NCBI GenBank assembly: GCA_014529385.2
Contig: CM043945.1
Span: 92,429,112-92,493,111, forward strand
Source: Adiantum capillus-veneris
Lineage: Eukaryota; Streptophyta; Polypodiopsida; Polypodiales; Pteridaceae
Length of the DNA stretch: 64,000 nucleotides
Direction: 5' to 3'
The notes beneath the pieces were generated by a model, which worked only from the letters and a program-made list of their open reading frames with translations, ran no database searches and was not told where the DNA came from. Both the position numbers and the translations under genes were made by a program. Shown one piece after another: positions 34,656 to 48,204 of the stretch (positions within the stretch are counted from its first letter, which is position 1; every line of letters starts with the position of its first letter).

Positions 34656-37041
34656 GGAGACAGAGGGAGAGAGAGATTTTCTAGTCCACGTAGAACTAGC
34701 AACCCCAAGCCAACTTCTATTGCCTTCAACATGTATTAAACTATTGGAATTAGTGAGCAACCACGTCATGAGGGGCTTTGAGGGCTAGAGAAGTTAACAT
34801 CGTTTGCCAATATTTGTGGACGTGAGCAGATATTTCATTTCATTTTTGGAAGAGGAGACCTTTGAATTTGAAGTGAACTAGTGTGTGAAAGACTGGGTGG
34901 AAACCCTCATTGCACATCCTTTGGTCTTATGAGAATGTGTTGGACATGCAGCTGCAGTACTAGTTCTCCCCATTGCTCTCCTACCTCCCCCATATTGTGC
35001 TTGCATCACCCCTTGCACGCTGCTGTCATGAGCTGGTACTTTGCACTATGTAATGTACAAATGTACTGTCAATAGGGTCAATTTGAGACACACAATCTTA
35101 GGTTCTAGTTAGAACCCACAGAGTAATGCATTTATCTGCGTCCTATGTGCTGCTACTGTGTTGTTTTCGCTAGAATCCTGAAGAGTAGGAGGCCATAATT
35201 GACTTTGAAAAACCAAAGGCAAGGTAGTCAAAGCCATGACACCCATGTGTTAATTAATGCAGGGCCATTTTTTGAGTGCAGTTTGATGATGCCGGTACTT
35301 TTGAGGATAAAAATTAAGTGATATGGATGGTGGGAGATAAAGTGCTATGCAATCATGTTGGTTTGTATTGCTGCGAAACAAGTAACATAAAGTACATAAA
35401 GGCAACAAAAGGTTACTCTCAGGGTGAGACAATGCAAGATCGCTAAGATCAATGGCAACATTGGAACGTGTGCTATTCCAAAACAGTCACGATTGGAATC
35501 ATTTTTTGTAGCATGTATGTCAACTTCTAAAGCCAAAAAATGTACCTGGCATTCAAAATTCCATCTCTTGGAGTGCATTGATTCCACATGTACGTTTCAC
35601 AAAAAGGGCTTCATGTTGTAAATGTTCTGCCTCAAGTGTATCTAACGACAAGTTATGCCAAGTATGGCAAGAAAAGAAGCACTCAGCTATTGAGAGAGAA
35701 TTTGAAGTGATTGTACATCCTCTAATGCAATCACCTGTGTTGTCACCTTGAGACTCGAAGGTTTTCAAGGTTGTTGGTCACATACTCGTCCAAAAATGTG
35801 ATGATTGGATTTGCTTTTCTTAGCATGCAATTTAAACGTCCCAAAGCACAAAAAGTGTTTTGCATTCAATTTTCCTTTTCTTGAAGTCCATTGAGTGAAT
35901 GGTTTTTCCCAATAGAGTATTGCTATATAGGAAGCACATAGATTTTTTTTCAAGGATTCCAGTGAGAGGATCTATTTAAATGCAATAATATGTGGCATAG
36001 AGCAAGAACTTGACATGGGAAGATAAATTCATCATTTGGTAGTTATGGGTCCCACAAAATGCTATGATTGGTTGTCAGTGTGTATACCAATTGTAGTCTA
36101 CTCACCAAAAGCAGAGTAAGTGCTTGATGAGCTTTATGTGCGGATTCTATCACTGAGAATGCATTGGTTGAAGGATATGTTTGGCAAGGCAAGGCTATGA
36201 AGCACTTGCTATATCCAATGAATATTAAGAGATGGTTTGTCCTTTAATATGCTTGCATCTTGAAAGCATGTGGCTCTAGCAAGGTTGATATAGGAAAACA
36301 TATCCTTAAAGATATGGTTTGTCCGAGGCTTGGGGAGAAAAAAGGCATGCTTGTTGTAATGGAAATGGCCTATGAACTTTGAGAATAGCGGAATTAAGAG
36401 AATTAGAGTGAGCATTTTTGTGAGGTCACTTTGAGAACATAGAGGGTGAACCTAATTGATGGTAGCAACATAAACATAGTACTTAATTAACTTGGCATGA
36501 ACAATACTTTTGCAAGAGAGAGAGTATTAGAGAACATGACAATAGTTGATGACTGGCTTTACTTAGAGCTAGTCCCCCCTCCAAAAGACGTTTGTATTAT
36601 AGATTCTCCCATCAAGAGAGACTTGGTAAAATACAATCTTGTGTTCCTTGTGACCTAAGTGATGCAATGAAGATGGAAAGCTTCATGCATCACGAGCATA
36701 ACGTAAACTTTGCAAAAAGCATTAACTATCCCAAGCCTCAGTCCCAAGGCCTCAAACACCTTCGAAGGTGGAGAGAGCTAGCGGGGAATGAGGGTAGTAG
36801 GGAAGAGGAAGAAGAATCATCCATAGGAGAAAGAAATAGTTCCTCACTTATTATCACTCTTCTTGCTTAGCATAGCATAATAGCATAGTAATGAAGATGA
36901 AGAAGATGGAAAGCTTAAGCATTGAAGCATGGCTCTTGGTTGGATTCGCATTCCATAGCCAAGAGTGTTGGTGTAAGCTCTCCACTTCTCAACAAGCTTG
37001 GAGAAGGAGATGGAGCTCTTGCACTTTGCAATTAACACAAT

Positions 37042-37121
<80 letters not shown>

Positions 37122-37176
37122 GAGTGGAATCAAGAGAGTGAGAGTGGGAGAGTATACCTCCTCTCTTGCTTGGTCC

Positions 37177-37210
<34 letters not shown>

Positions 37211-37713
37211 TTATTTAACCATATAATTTGGACATGTGTCCTCTTTTTTCTCTTTGAGAGAAGGAACTTAATTATTTATTTTTATGCATCTAAATTCTCA
37301 TTGGACCTCTTTAAAGCCTATCCAATAGGATTCAAACACATCATGAGGGCCACATGGGGAGGATCTTGACATGTGTCTTTTATGCTTCTTAAGTCATTTG
37401 GTTTGAATTGAACACTTCAAGCACTTAGTCATTTAAGCATGGAAACCGTTTATGCCTCTTGAGAGTTTATGTTTAAATTGAACACTTCAAGAACCTTAGT
37501 CATTAAGCATGAGAAGCACCTCAAGCTTGGGAAAGGTTTCCACAAACACTTTAAGCACTTTAGTTAGCAAGCCAACAAGCACCTCATGCTTGGGTAGGAT
37601 TCCCACCTCAAGGTCAGCCCTAGCTTGCCTAAGGTCAGGACTTTTTAACACTAACTTTGGAAGTCTTTCATGAAGCTAACCCTAAAGTCTTTTAAGCTCC
37701 ATTAGATACACGT
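33511..37713. other. non-genic stretch with microsatellites
   Basis: No gene or element recognised over 4.2 kb. Simple repeats: (GA)n 33750-33786; (TA)n-(GA)n 34196-34242; (GT)n-(GA)n 34608-34676; (GA)n 37047-37118; (CT)n 37180-37207. From about 37395 to 37580 a degenerate unit (ATTGAACACTTCAAG...CTTAGTCATT.AAGCATG) occurs two to three times. Short frames at 36592-36870 and elsewhere look random. Confidence 0.5.
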
Positions 37714-37905
37714 TGAAGGAGTACGAGCGGAAGTGCGACGTGAGAGAGAGTGCGAGAAGAAGAGCACGACGATATGGTGAACTCGCTCTACTGTAATGTG
37801 TAGAGCATAGTGAGTTCTTATTAGGTTTTAACAAAAGAATATGTGTACATACCTGGCGGCCCGCCAACTTACCTGGGCGACCACATTGGGCTTTATACCC
37901 CAACA
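37714..37905 (-). repeat. Copia-A 3' LTR
   Basis: 192 bp, plus strand TGAAGGAG...CCCCAACA. The same terminal dodecamer on the minus strand (TGTTGGGGTATA) starts the LTR of the element at 23721-27654. Confidence 0.97.
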
Positions 37906-37994
37906 ACCTCCCACTTAAAGTCCAATGTGGTACTTTAAGTGTGAGAGAAGCTACTATACAAGCTAATATACAAGAGATGTAGAGAAGTGATGTA

Positions 37995-40900
37995 CTACCC
38001 TACACCTAACTGCTTGCAAAAATGCGCAAAGCTCTCTGAGGGAAGTCCTTTTGTAAGTAGATCAGCAGGATTTTTTGTGGTGTGAACTTTGACAAGTTGA
38101 AGTTGCTTATCCTCGAGCATTTCCCTGATGAAATGATACTTCACATCCACATGCTTTGTCTTTGAGTGATAAACTGGATTGCGAGCCAATTGTATAGCAC
38201 TTTGACTATCACAATATAACACAGGCATCTCTTCTTTGATTACCAAATCTGTTACTAGTTGATTAAGCCAAATTGATTCTTTGCATGCCTTTGATGCTGC
38301 AACATATTCAGCCTTTGTAGTAGACTGAGTAACACAATCTTGTAATCGAGAACGCCATGATACTGCTCCACCAGCCAATGTAAAGACATACCCTGACGTA
38401 GACCTTCGGTTGTCTAAGTCACCTGCATAATCTGAGTCTGTAAAACCCTTTACACTTAGCTCCCGACTCCCATAGCATATACGCATACTCTTTGTAGCTT
38501 TCAGGTATCTCAATATTCCTTTCACTGCCTCCCAATGTTTCTTGCCTGGGTTTGACATGTATCGACTTACTACTCCCACTGCAAATGCAATGTCTGGGCG
38601 AGTAGCAATCATTGCATACATCAAACTCCCCACTGCAGACGCATATGGAATCTTATCCATTTCAGCCTGTTCTTCCTCAGACACAGAACAATCTTGTTTG
38701 CTAAGTTTCACATATGGTGGCAATGGAACACTCAATGCCTTTCCCTTCTCCATATTGAAACGTTGCAAAACCTTGTCAATATACTCTGTTTGAGATAACC
38801 AAATCAACTTCTTTGATCTGTCTCTCTCAATGCGCATACCAAGTATATGACTTGCCTCACCCATGTCTTTCATGTCAAACGATTTTGCCATCTTTGACTT
38901 CAAAGCTGAAATTTCTTCCAAGTGCTTGCCAGCAATCAACATGTCATCCACATACAAAATAAGGATCAACCAATTACCATCCTTAGCCTTCTTTGTATAT
39001 AGACAGTGATCGAACTCACTACGTTTGTAGCCTTGAGAAAGCATAAACTTGTGGAATTTATGGTACCATGCCCTCGGTGATTGTTTTAAGCCATAAAGAC
39101 TCTTTAACAACTGGCATACCCAATCTTCCTTGCCTTTCTCAACAAACCCTTCTGTCAGTTGCATGTAAATTTCCACATCTAAATCACCATGCAAGAACGC
39201 TGTCTTGACATCCATTTGGTGCAACACCAAATCTAATATGGCAACCAATGCAAGAAAGCATCTCAATGTAGTCATTTTGACCACCGGAGAGAAGACTTCA
39301 TCAAAGTCAATGCCTTGTTCTTGCTTAAAGCCCTTGGCAACAAGCCTTGCTTTTTACTTTGGCTGACTATCATGAGCGGTGATCTTATACTTGTAAACCC
39401 ATTTACAAGGTAGAGCCTTTTTGCCCCGTGGTAATTTAACTAGCTTCCATGTCTGGTTTTTATGCAGAGCTGTCATCTCTGACTACATGGCCAATTGCCA
39501 ATTCCCGGAGTCCTTCATTTGCACTGCTTCCTTGTAACATGAAGGCTCATTGCAATCGGTCAACATGACATAGTTCATAGATGGAACAAACCTATCAGGA
39601 GGTCGCATGACACGTCCAGATCTATGCACAATAGGTGGCTCAGGCTCAGCCACAACCTGTGGTTCCACTCTATCCTGTCCTTGCTCCTCTTGAGCCCTGA
39701 CATTTTGTCTTGCACGTGCAGGTCCATCTTCTTGGAAGACAACTCTTCTAATCTCCTCAACCCTCTCTGGTTTAGAATGATATTTGGATTCATTAAAGTG
39801 AACATCATTGCTATGGACAACCTTTCTGGATTCGGGATCCCAAAGTCTGTACCCCATCTCACCAGAATTACCATAGCCTAGAAAGATGCACTTTCTACTC
39901 TTTGGCTCAAGTTTGTTCCTAAATTCCTTTGGAACGTGAGTATATGCCTCACAACCAAAGACTCTGAGATGCTTGTATGAGGGCATTTTGCCTAACCATA
40001 CCATCTCTGGCACTGAATCCTTCTACAAAACCTTGCTAGGAGATCTATTTACAAGATGAACAACTGTTGATACAGCTTCAGCCCAAAACCCATTTGGCAG
40101 CTGTGCATTAGACAACATACTTTTGACCTTCTCTTGTATGGTCCTATTCATCCTCTCAGCAACACCATTTTGAGGAGGATTGTAAGGAGCAGTAAGTTCA
40201 CGTTTTATACCTTTTGACTCACAAAAGTCCTGAAAGGCCTTTGAAACTACTCTCCACCATTGTCAGTGAGTAAGCATTTAAGCTTCTTGCCACTCTGATT
40301 CTCCACAAGTGTCACAAACGTTTTGAAAACACTAAACGCTTCATCCTTGTGCTTGAGAAAGTAAACCCATACTTTCCTCGAGTAATCATCTATAAATGTC
40401 ATAAAGTAAGAAGCTCCCGCTAGAGATAGGTTAGGCATAGGTCCACACAAATCACTATGAACAAGTGCCAACTGTGTATCTCTTCTACTGCTTCTATGCT
40501 TATGTGGCTGCTGTGTTTGCTTACCATACAGACAATGTTCATAGAATTCAAAATCATTAAATGAAAAGCCAGGCAAATAACCAGAACGAGACAAGATTTC
40601 CATTCCCTTCTTAGACATATGTCCTAACCTGCTATGCCACAAAGAAACGTTCGGCTGCTCGGTTACATTGAGTACATTTTTAGAGACATTTGATACATAA
40701 ATCATGTAAAGTCCTCTAGAGTTTACTCCATGTGCTACTGTCATAGAACCCTTGGATATCTTCCACATGTTCTGTCCAAAAGAGGTGACGTAGCCAGCAT
40801 CATCAAGTAAACCTGTGCTGATCAAGCTCTTTGTAATTGCGGGAACATGTCTCACATTCTTCAGTGTGAAAGAAGAGCCATTCTGAAACTTCAATTGAAC

Positions 40901-41978
40901 ATCTCCAACACCTAAGATCTCACATGTCTGCCCATTGCCTAGCCGAACATGATCTTTAGTGGTCACATAAGAAGTAAACCACTCCTTGTTTGGAGACACA
41001 TGAAGTGATGCCCCTGAGTCTATAATCCAGTCACTCAGTGCATTTCCATCAGATGCTGTAAGAAGAGCTGAGTCCATTGTATTCTTCAAGAAGTAGATGT
41101 CTCCTGACACTAGACTGTCATCCTCTGCAACAGTGTTTGTCACATTTATTTCTTGAATCTTCACTGAGGACTTGTTCTTCTCACCATGGTCTTCATCTTT
41201 CTCTTTGCCTTTTTCTGCTTTCCATTCTCTGCAGTCTCTTTTCATGTGACCCTTCTTGCCACAATGGTAGCATTCTATGTCACTCTTGCCTTTAGCACTG
41301 TGGGACTTGCTACGAGACTGATTCCTCTTTCCACATTTGTACTTTTCTTTGGTCCTTCCCCTGACAACTAAGGCTGTTCCTTTGCCTTTGTCCATTGTCT
41401 TTCTATTGGTTTCTTCAGTAAGCAGACTTCCTTCTACACCTGCTATGTTCAAACCATCTAGAGGTGCAGAATTACTCAAAGCTGTGCGAAAATTGTCCCA
41501 ACTTTCCGGCAATGTGATCAACAGGAACATAGCTCTAACAGGTTCATCAAACTTGACACCTTGAGCTGACAACTGACTGTAGATTGTGTTGAATTCATTC
41601 AGATGATTGGACATAGGTGTCCCTTCTTTCATCTTCAAGTCAACAAGCTTCTTAAGCGAGTATACCTGTGAAGCTGCACTCTGCTTCTCATAAAGATCAC
41701 TCAGCTTGAACCATGCTTGATAAGCCGACATCTCGTCTGCTACATTGAAGTAAACGCTTTCTGCCAAAGTGACTCAGCATAATGGTAGAAAGTGCCAATT
41801 CATCCATTTCGCTCCATTCATCTTCGTCCATATCTTCTGGTTTTATCCCCTTGAGCTTTATAGGTTTTATCTGCTTCTTTTGTACCAACACGTGCCAAAT
41901 CTGCTGCTTCCACAATGGGAAATTGGTTCCATCCAGCTTCTTGATATTGTAAAGAGCAGTGTCTTGTGATCCAGCCAT
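37995..41978 (-). pseudogene. Copia-A Gag-Pol polyprotein, lightly broken
   Basis: Order is gag, protease, integrase, reverse transcriptase, RNase H (copia order). Gag starts at MAGSQDTALYNIKKLDGTNF (41978). Zinc knuckle CYHCGKKGHMKRDC; protease IIDSGASLHV; GAG-pre-integrase LWHSRLGHMS; integrase with HSDLCGPM (Asp), TDNGGE (Asp) and PPQNGVAER (Glu). Reverse transcriptase has QMDVKTAFLHGDL and YVDD (about 38954-38943). RNase H has FTDSDYAGD, TTKAEYVA and YCDSQSA. Breaks: an extra T near 41768, a missing T near 40247 that restores the first frame, then TAG near 40021, TAG at about 39482 and TAA near 39352. Everything else is well kept, so loss of function is recent. The last frame stops at 37995, 78 bp before the polypurine tract. 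Confidence 0.93.
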
Positions 41979-43057
41979 AGCTATACGCTTCACAGTAGTT
42001 TACTTTCCTGGGAAAAATTCGGCAGAGTTTCCCCTGTAAACTGACCTCTGAACCAATATCAACCTGTCAAATGAACCAAGAAAGCTTCAGATTCTGCAGA
42101 AATTTGGGCAGAGTCTCCTTTGTAAAATGGCTCTGGTGTACTAAAAACAGACCAAAAACAGCTCAAAAAACCACTGTCTCTCTAACACTGTAAGCTGTGG
42201 GTAAACCTGTCCTGCACCTGTACTGTCTCTGACTGTCCTGTAACTGTCCTGTAAGCATAGACTGCGACAATGCCTCAATGGCAGTAAAGCAAAGATGCAA
42301 TCCCAACTGTCTCACTCACAGTCAATACATCCTAGCTGCCTATCTAAGGGTGCTCGAGGGATTGCTCCAAGACCTGTATCACCAAAAGGATCTCAACATT
42401 CGAGAATCCCCCAGCTCAATAAAACCTCACTCGACCCTCAACAAAGGCTGCAGTAAATCTGACAATACATAGACTTCCCACAAAGTCATACATCCACAAA
42501 TTTCCCACTGTATGCTGTAACCGCTGCGACGGTTGTTTGCTGCGTGACTCACAGCCAGCAAACCCTCAACAGACATACATCATCTCTGACAATACATCCC
42601 ATGTGGAAGTACCTGCAATGTCAGGATGAAATCTGGAATATCAAGCAGCAAACAGAAGCTACCTGATGAACTAGTGGATGTCCCCTACAGACTGTGTGTA
42701 GATACGCCCGTGTCGTATGTGACACGCCTCCAAGAACTGTGAGCCGTCCTTCGATGTGTAGACAGCCACAAATCAACACTCTGGGAGTGTCGATATCCTC
42801 AGCACCTGCAGTCGTAGGCCAAAACCCCAAATTTGCAGAGTCGGATCTGCACTCGTCGAGACCACGTAGTCGAAAATGGCCTGCTCAGACCTTTGTCGAA
42901 GCCGAACGATGGCCGAGATGACCTCACAATGAAATTCTGACCAATCCCTTCGGGCTGTCCCACGAGATTTGGGGCCGTGTCTTCGCTTGTCGAATTTCAC
43001 TCCAATCTGAGTTGGTGACTCTAGCCTCCTGCAGTGCTGCCCCGAGCCTCGATCTGA
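41979..43057 (-). other. Copia-A 5' leader
   Basis: About 1.1 kb without a convincing frame. It contains the motif GGCAGAGTCTCCTTTGTAA at 42107-42125, a diverged second copy at 42021-42039 (three differences), and CACAAAGTCATACAT at 42479-42493, all shared with the element at 23721-27654. Confidence 0.6.
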
Positions 43058-43069
43058 GCTCTGATACCA
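43058..43069 (-). other. Copia-A primer-binding site
   Basis: TGGTATCAGAGC on the minus strand, two bases inside the 5' LTR. This is the classical plant copia site complementary to the 3' end of initiator methionine tRNA. Confidence 0.95.
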
Positions 43070-43071
43070 GT

Positions 43072-43263
43072 TGAAGGAGTACGAGCGGAAGTGCGACGCG
43101 AGAGAGAGTGCGAGAAGAAGAGAACGACGATATGGTGAACTCGCTCTACTGTAATGTGTAGAGCATAGTGAGTTCTTATTAGGTTTTAACAAAAGAATAT
43201 GTGTACATACCTGGCGGCCCGCCCACTTACCTGGGCGACCACTTTGGGCTTTATACCCCAACA
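43072..43263 (-). repeat. Copia-A 5' LTR
   Basis: 192 bp, differing from the 3' LTR at four sites. Followed outside by the CACGT duplication. Confidence 0.97.
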
Positions 43264-43267
43264 CACG

Positions 43268-43465
43268 TTGCTCTTTGATAGACTACCTCCTTTTGGACCC
43301 CTATTGAGATGTAACCATCTCTCTTCTTGGTCTCTTGCTGAGGTAAATCTAGAAGCACTTATTGCACATTGCTCTTTGGTAGACCGTCTCCTTTTGGACC
43401 CCTATTGAGATGCAACCATTTCTCCTTTTGGTCCCATGTTAAGATAGGTCTAGAAGCACATATGT
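43268..43465. repeat. tandem duplication, period 101 bp
   Basis: TTGCTCTTTG.TAGAC recurs at 43268 and 43369, continuing through CTCCTTTTGGACCCCTATTGAGATG and AGGT..ATCTAGAAGCAC-like text. Copia-A inserted at its left edge. Confidence 0.85.
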
Positions 43466-44639
43466 ATATCCTAACTCTTGTTCCCCTTTTATCTTCTCAT
43501 ATTAAATGATCAGTTTAATATGAGGAAATAATTTGGGTTGGTTAGATATTAGATTTTATGACACTTGCCTTGCTTTGGTTCAATACAATCCAAAGAGTAG
43601 ACAAATTCATGCTGAGAAACTTGTGATCTTTCATATTGGAAAGCATACAAAGTTATGATTTGCAAAAGATTAGCCCATGCATTTATCTAATATGAAGGAA
43701 TCATCATAGGCTGCTTGGTACTCCCTGTAGTCAAAGATTGAAAAAACATTAGAGGTTGAGATTTGCACTGCGTAAGGGGTAGAATTTTGTGGGATCAAAT
43801 GGTGGCTTGGTATGTAATGGGCAGCGGGTTGATAAATACGATTGCCAAAATGCCTAGTGAAAATCCTCGTGCAATGTTTAGTTCTCATATAAATCTAAAA
43901 ACTGTGCTATAAGCTCTTTCAATAGCTTATGACGTAAAGGAGGCTTTGATGCGGTTTTCAATTGGGTAATCATTCACTCCTTATAAATTGCAAGTTGATG
44001 TCAAAGCTCTATATTTGAAGTCACGTGAGACTAAGAAAAAGTTGTAATAGCCTGTGTGTCTATGCGTGCGCACGCATGTGGTCAAGGGGTGGAGCTCATT
44101 TGTTAGGTCCAACAACAACGTCCAAGCTAAGATAGAGAGGATGGGAGCACGAGGCCAAGAAAGAACACACACACACCACAAAATAGTATGTGTGGAGGAG
44201 CAAAAATCATTTGCCCATTTGAAGGACTTCTATGATTACACTCAAAGATAAGGTGTTAGCATGTGCAGATCAGGCACTGGCCATTCATTTTAGCTTATGT
44301 TGAGGAGAGGTTTCTTTAGTTTGAGGTAGGACTCTATGATATCTATCTTGGCATCTATCCATTCCTACCCTTTAAAAATTGCTCATTTGTGCATATACAC
44401 GCAACTAATCTATCGTGGCTTCACATTTTTTTGCTACTTACATGTCACTATTGCTAGCTAATAGATTTAGCCCAACGAGAAACATTGATACTATCTTTGG
44501 CAACGGAATGGCAATTATCAATTGACACTCATTATGGGTGTACAAAGAATGCACATATGTGATGTTCCTTTTTTGGGGGAGAAGGGTGCTTCAAGTCCTT
44601 TTTTGCTATGATGAGTCCTTTTTTTTTCTCGCAACAACG
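43466..44639. other. non-genic stretch
   Basis: No gene or element recognised. AT-rich, with only short frames. Confidence 0.5.
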
Positions 44640-46830
44640 CATGGGTCAAAAACTGGTTTCAGAGTGTTTCAAAATACTAGTAGTGTGTGGTACTCAGACT
44701 CTTGAACTAGCAGTGAGCATCATGTGCATAGTCGATTTGACTCTTCTCCATTGCCCCAACACCCTGTCTTGCATCGAAGGAAATGGGAGCTAAGCCGAAT
44801 GGCTACGATAGTGCGTATCACCAACAAGGGGATAGGCTCGAGCATGTAAGTGGAGTATGGTTTCCTCTTTCAGCGAAGAACATGGTTTTGTAGTTGGGAG
44901 AAATATGGGTGGTGTAATGTATGAAGCGTGACCCACCAGATTTCTCCCAAGCCGTAATACATTCACGTTGTAGAAAAGCTTCATTCACTTAGGGGTCAAT
45001 TGAAGCATCATGTAGCAAGTGTAATGCATCCCATCTCCCAAACCACTTCTTTATGTCTTGCATCCATGCCGTGCTCAAGATCTTGCTTTTATGCGTCTTT
45101 TGAACTCTTTTGCTTGCTTCCCATGCAATTGTAGGAAGTCAATGCAAGGGCTTCATCTTTATCATGTACTCCACAACCCTTTCCATGCCCATAACCTCAA
45201 TTGGAAGAGATCCCAACTCAAGAGGTAGAAGCATATAGAGTGTTTGTGTCTTAACTTGGAGAAAGTTTGTAATAAAATGCTTTTGGACATTCTCAAACTC
45301 TTTCCAAGTAGACTTTGAGATGCTCGTGCCCCACACTTCAACTCCATAAAGAAGAACCGGTGTCACCAATGCATCAAAAAGGTACTTCTTGAGAACCCAA
45401 CACTTGATGTTTCTCACATTACACATGTTTTCAAATGCATAATATGATCTCTTTCCCGCTTCCAAACGATGCATAGCACATTCATGCCACTTGTGATTGG
45501 ACGGAACCTCGAGGCCAAGGTACTTAAAGCTCGCAACAACTTCAAGTGTCTTATTGTTGTACACAATGCATGGCTTCTCCTTATGGTTGGTTTTCACAAG
45601 CATAACCTTTGTTTTGGATTCATTCACAATCAACCCACTATGCAAGCAAAAGTTTTTAAGGACAACAATAATCTTTTGTGCATCTTCTAAAGTGTGTGCT
45701 AGAAGCACTACATCATCTACATACAACAAAAGCATGATCACCACATTGCAAATAGTGACCTCTTCAATGCCTTCTTCTTGCATAAAGTCAAGTACCATTT
45801 GCTCCAATTGATCGATGCATAGAACAAAGAGAGTTGGTGACAACGGACATCTTTGTTTAACCCCAATAGTGCTTGCAATTTTTTTTTGAAATTTCTCTTC
45901 CCATGTGTAATTGACAAATCACCTTCTTATAGATTCAAGAAACCGCAAGCATAAACTCACTTGGCACTTGGAGTTCTTCCATTCTTCTCCACAAATTGTT
46001 ACATAGAATCAAATCAAAGGCTTTCTTAAAGTCCACAAAACAACAATACAATCGCTTTCCTCTCAATCGACTTTCCTCCATGAGAACACGAAGAGTGACA
46101 AGATGATCAATGGTACTATGGCATCGACAAAAACCCGCTTCTCCTTTTGCACGCTTGTCATTCTCTTCAGCCCAATCACTCAATTTCATCTCCATTATGC
46201 ACCCAAACAACTTTTCCATAAGAGACCCAATCATTATAGTCCGGTAGTTGTTTACATTCTTTACATCCCCTCCTTTATGCAAAGGCTTGATCCAATTAGT
46301 AATCCAATCATAAGGCATACCATGTTGAAGTGCAAGGTTGAACATATCACACATCCACTCATGGGTAAATTTTCCCGTCCATTTGATCATCTCCGGCTTG
46401 ATACCTTGAAGATCTCCCGCTTTGCGAGTGGTGAACTTTTCAAGCCCACCGTATACATCCTCAATAGTAAAAAAAGAGGGCATACATGGGAGTGAACCAT
46501 AAAATGGTATTTTTTCAGCATTTGCTTGTTCATATAATTGCCTACAATGTGTGTACATATCCACAAGACGCAAGTTACCAAAATTCTCAACACGCTTGCC
46601 CCTCAAGTTTCTCCAAAATCTTCCACATGTATGTGCCTTTTCTTGTACTTGAAAAAGTTGTTGCTTTACTTTCCATCTTCTTCTCTTCTTTTGAATCAAT
46701 GCCTTGTATGTATGCAAATGACTTTGATAGTTGTCTTTGTCTATAGTTTCATCAAGATTTATCAAGGATGTTCGAGCATCTTGACATTATTTATCAAATT
46801 ACCTTTTGCGTGATCTATCTTTGTTGATAG

Positions 46831-46832
<2 letters not shown>
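44640..46832 (-). pseudogene. LINE (non-LTR retrotransposon) ORF2, 5'-truncated
   Basis: Minus-strand frames give the reverse transcriptase of a LINE. 46765-45935 holds KAGDLQGIKPEMIKWTGKF, NWIKPLHKGGDVKNVNNYRT, a GFCRCHSTIDHLVTL motif and CCFVDFKKAFD (first catalytic Asp). After a shift, 45843-45139 starts at SPTLFVLCIDQLE, carries the catalytic LLLYVDDVVLLAHT and ends in the thumb and connection region. The C-terminal zinc finger follows in another frame at about 44800-44660 (LRCKTGCWGNGEESNRLCT, then ESEYHTLL). No endonuclease domain is present upstream: the sequence enters a GA array at 46834. Such 5' truncation is usual for target-primed reverse transcription. Frameshift near 45900 and stops in the tail make it inactive. 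Confidence 0.88.

Positions 46833-46833
<1 letters not shown>

Positions 46834-46891
<58 letters not shown>
46834..46891. repeat. (GA)n microsatellite at the truncated LINE end
   Basis: Perfect GA run of about 58 bp, exactly where the LINE coding sequence stops. Confidence 0.95.
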
Positions 46892-46897
<6 letters not shown>

Positions 46898-46954
46898 TAT
46901 CATCCTCGGAGGTCAAATATGACCTACGGGACCAAATGAACATGTCACATGGTA

Positions 46955-47332
<378 letters not shown>

Positions 47333-47617
47333 ATGCTTGCCTGCACTCGATGCCTCTTCTGCACAGAGAGAGAGGGGGGGAGGGGGGGTGGAGAGTGGGC
47401 TTGGACTCCATAGTGAGCAACATCGCAAATTAAATCGTTGTCCATCCCAACTTGATGTGCTGCGATCGTAACTCACACAAAAGTCTCTCTCTACCTACAC
47501 GCTCTGCTCACGACATTTTTTTCGCTCTCTCTCTCTCTCTGGTTCTATCTAATCCTCCACGTCTCTTGAAACCTACTAGAGGATCTGCACGTCAAAAAAA
47601 AAAGTCGCCCATTAACA

Positions 47618-47840
47618 TGTTACCATATACATGTGGTAGTGATGTGTGTGAACACACTAGGACCGCCAGGACATTTTTTCCCTCTTTAGGAGGTTTTTTC
47701 CCCCCGAGCATTGCATATCCGCCCATCACTCTAGGGCTATCGATCTTTCCATTGCAAGGAATACACTCTCTATTGTGTGCCTTGAGCTTCCTTCATCTTC
47801 TCCAAGATTTGTGTGTTTCTCTGCAACCCTAATTCCAACA
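47618..47840 (+). repeat. Copia-B 5' LTR (right end firm, left end tentative)
   Basis: The right end AATTCCAACA is followed by ATTGGTATCAGAGC. The left end is placed at TGTTACCATATACATG (47618) because LTRs of this superfamily begin TGTT and end CA, giving about 223 bp. No partner LTR exists in the window, so the left limit is not proven. Confidence 0.55.
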
Positions 47841-47842
47841 AT

Positions 47843-47854
47843 TGGTATCAGAGC
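47843..47854 (+). other. Copia-B primer-binding site
   Basis: TGGTATCAGAGC, perfect initiator-Met tRNA site, plus strand, two bases after the LTR. The leader that follows (47855-48204) is cut by Gypsy-2. Confidence 0.93.
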
Positions 47855-48204
47855 AAGTTGGGTCCTCCCAGGCTTAGTCGCCAGCTGCTCCAGTACACGC
47901 CTGCTCACTTTCTCCGATTTCAGTGAGCTTTGGCGAGCATTCGTAGGTCGAAAAATACTTTGGGAGGGCTCTTAGAGCTCGGTCTGCTCAGATTTTTGAT
48001 TTGGGGTCATTTCGGCCTCCGTTTTCACTACAGGTAGGTATGCACAGGCAATTTCGTCATTTTGTGCAGAATTTTTGTCAGTGCCGTTTTTTGCATAACA
48101 GGTGCCTTATAGTTTACTACGGTTTGTGCTATAAAGCACGTGTTGTTCTTGCTCCGTTTCTCCTATTTTCGGGCAGTTTTCACATTAGGTGCAGCATTAA
48201 CCAT

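Larger units (their letters stand above)
37714..43263 (-). mobile_element. Copia-A: full-length Ty1/copia element, 5,550 bp
   Basis: LTRs 37714-37905 and 43072-43263 (192 bp each, four substitutions), TG...CA ends. The 5 bp target-site duplication is CACGT (37709-37713, 43264-43268). A perfect TGGTATCAGAGC primer site (minus, 43058-43069) pairs with initiator-Met tRNA. Polypurine tract AAGTGGGAGG beside the 3' LTR (37906-37917). The element lies between direct repeats and non-genic DNA and disrupts no gene. Few LTR differences point to a fairly recent insertion. Confidence 0.97.

Noticed and set aside
36592-36870. 92-codon plus-strand frame in the 33.5-37.7 kb gap
   Set aside because: No family resemblance, no splice or promoter context, and length within chance expectation.
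45469-45811. Plus-strand frames over the LINE
   Set aside because: Antisense shadows of the reverse transcriptase on the minus strand.
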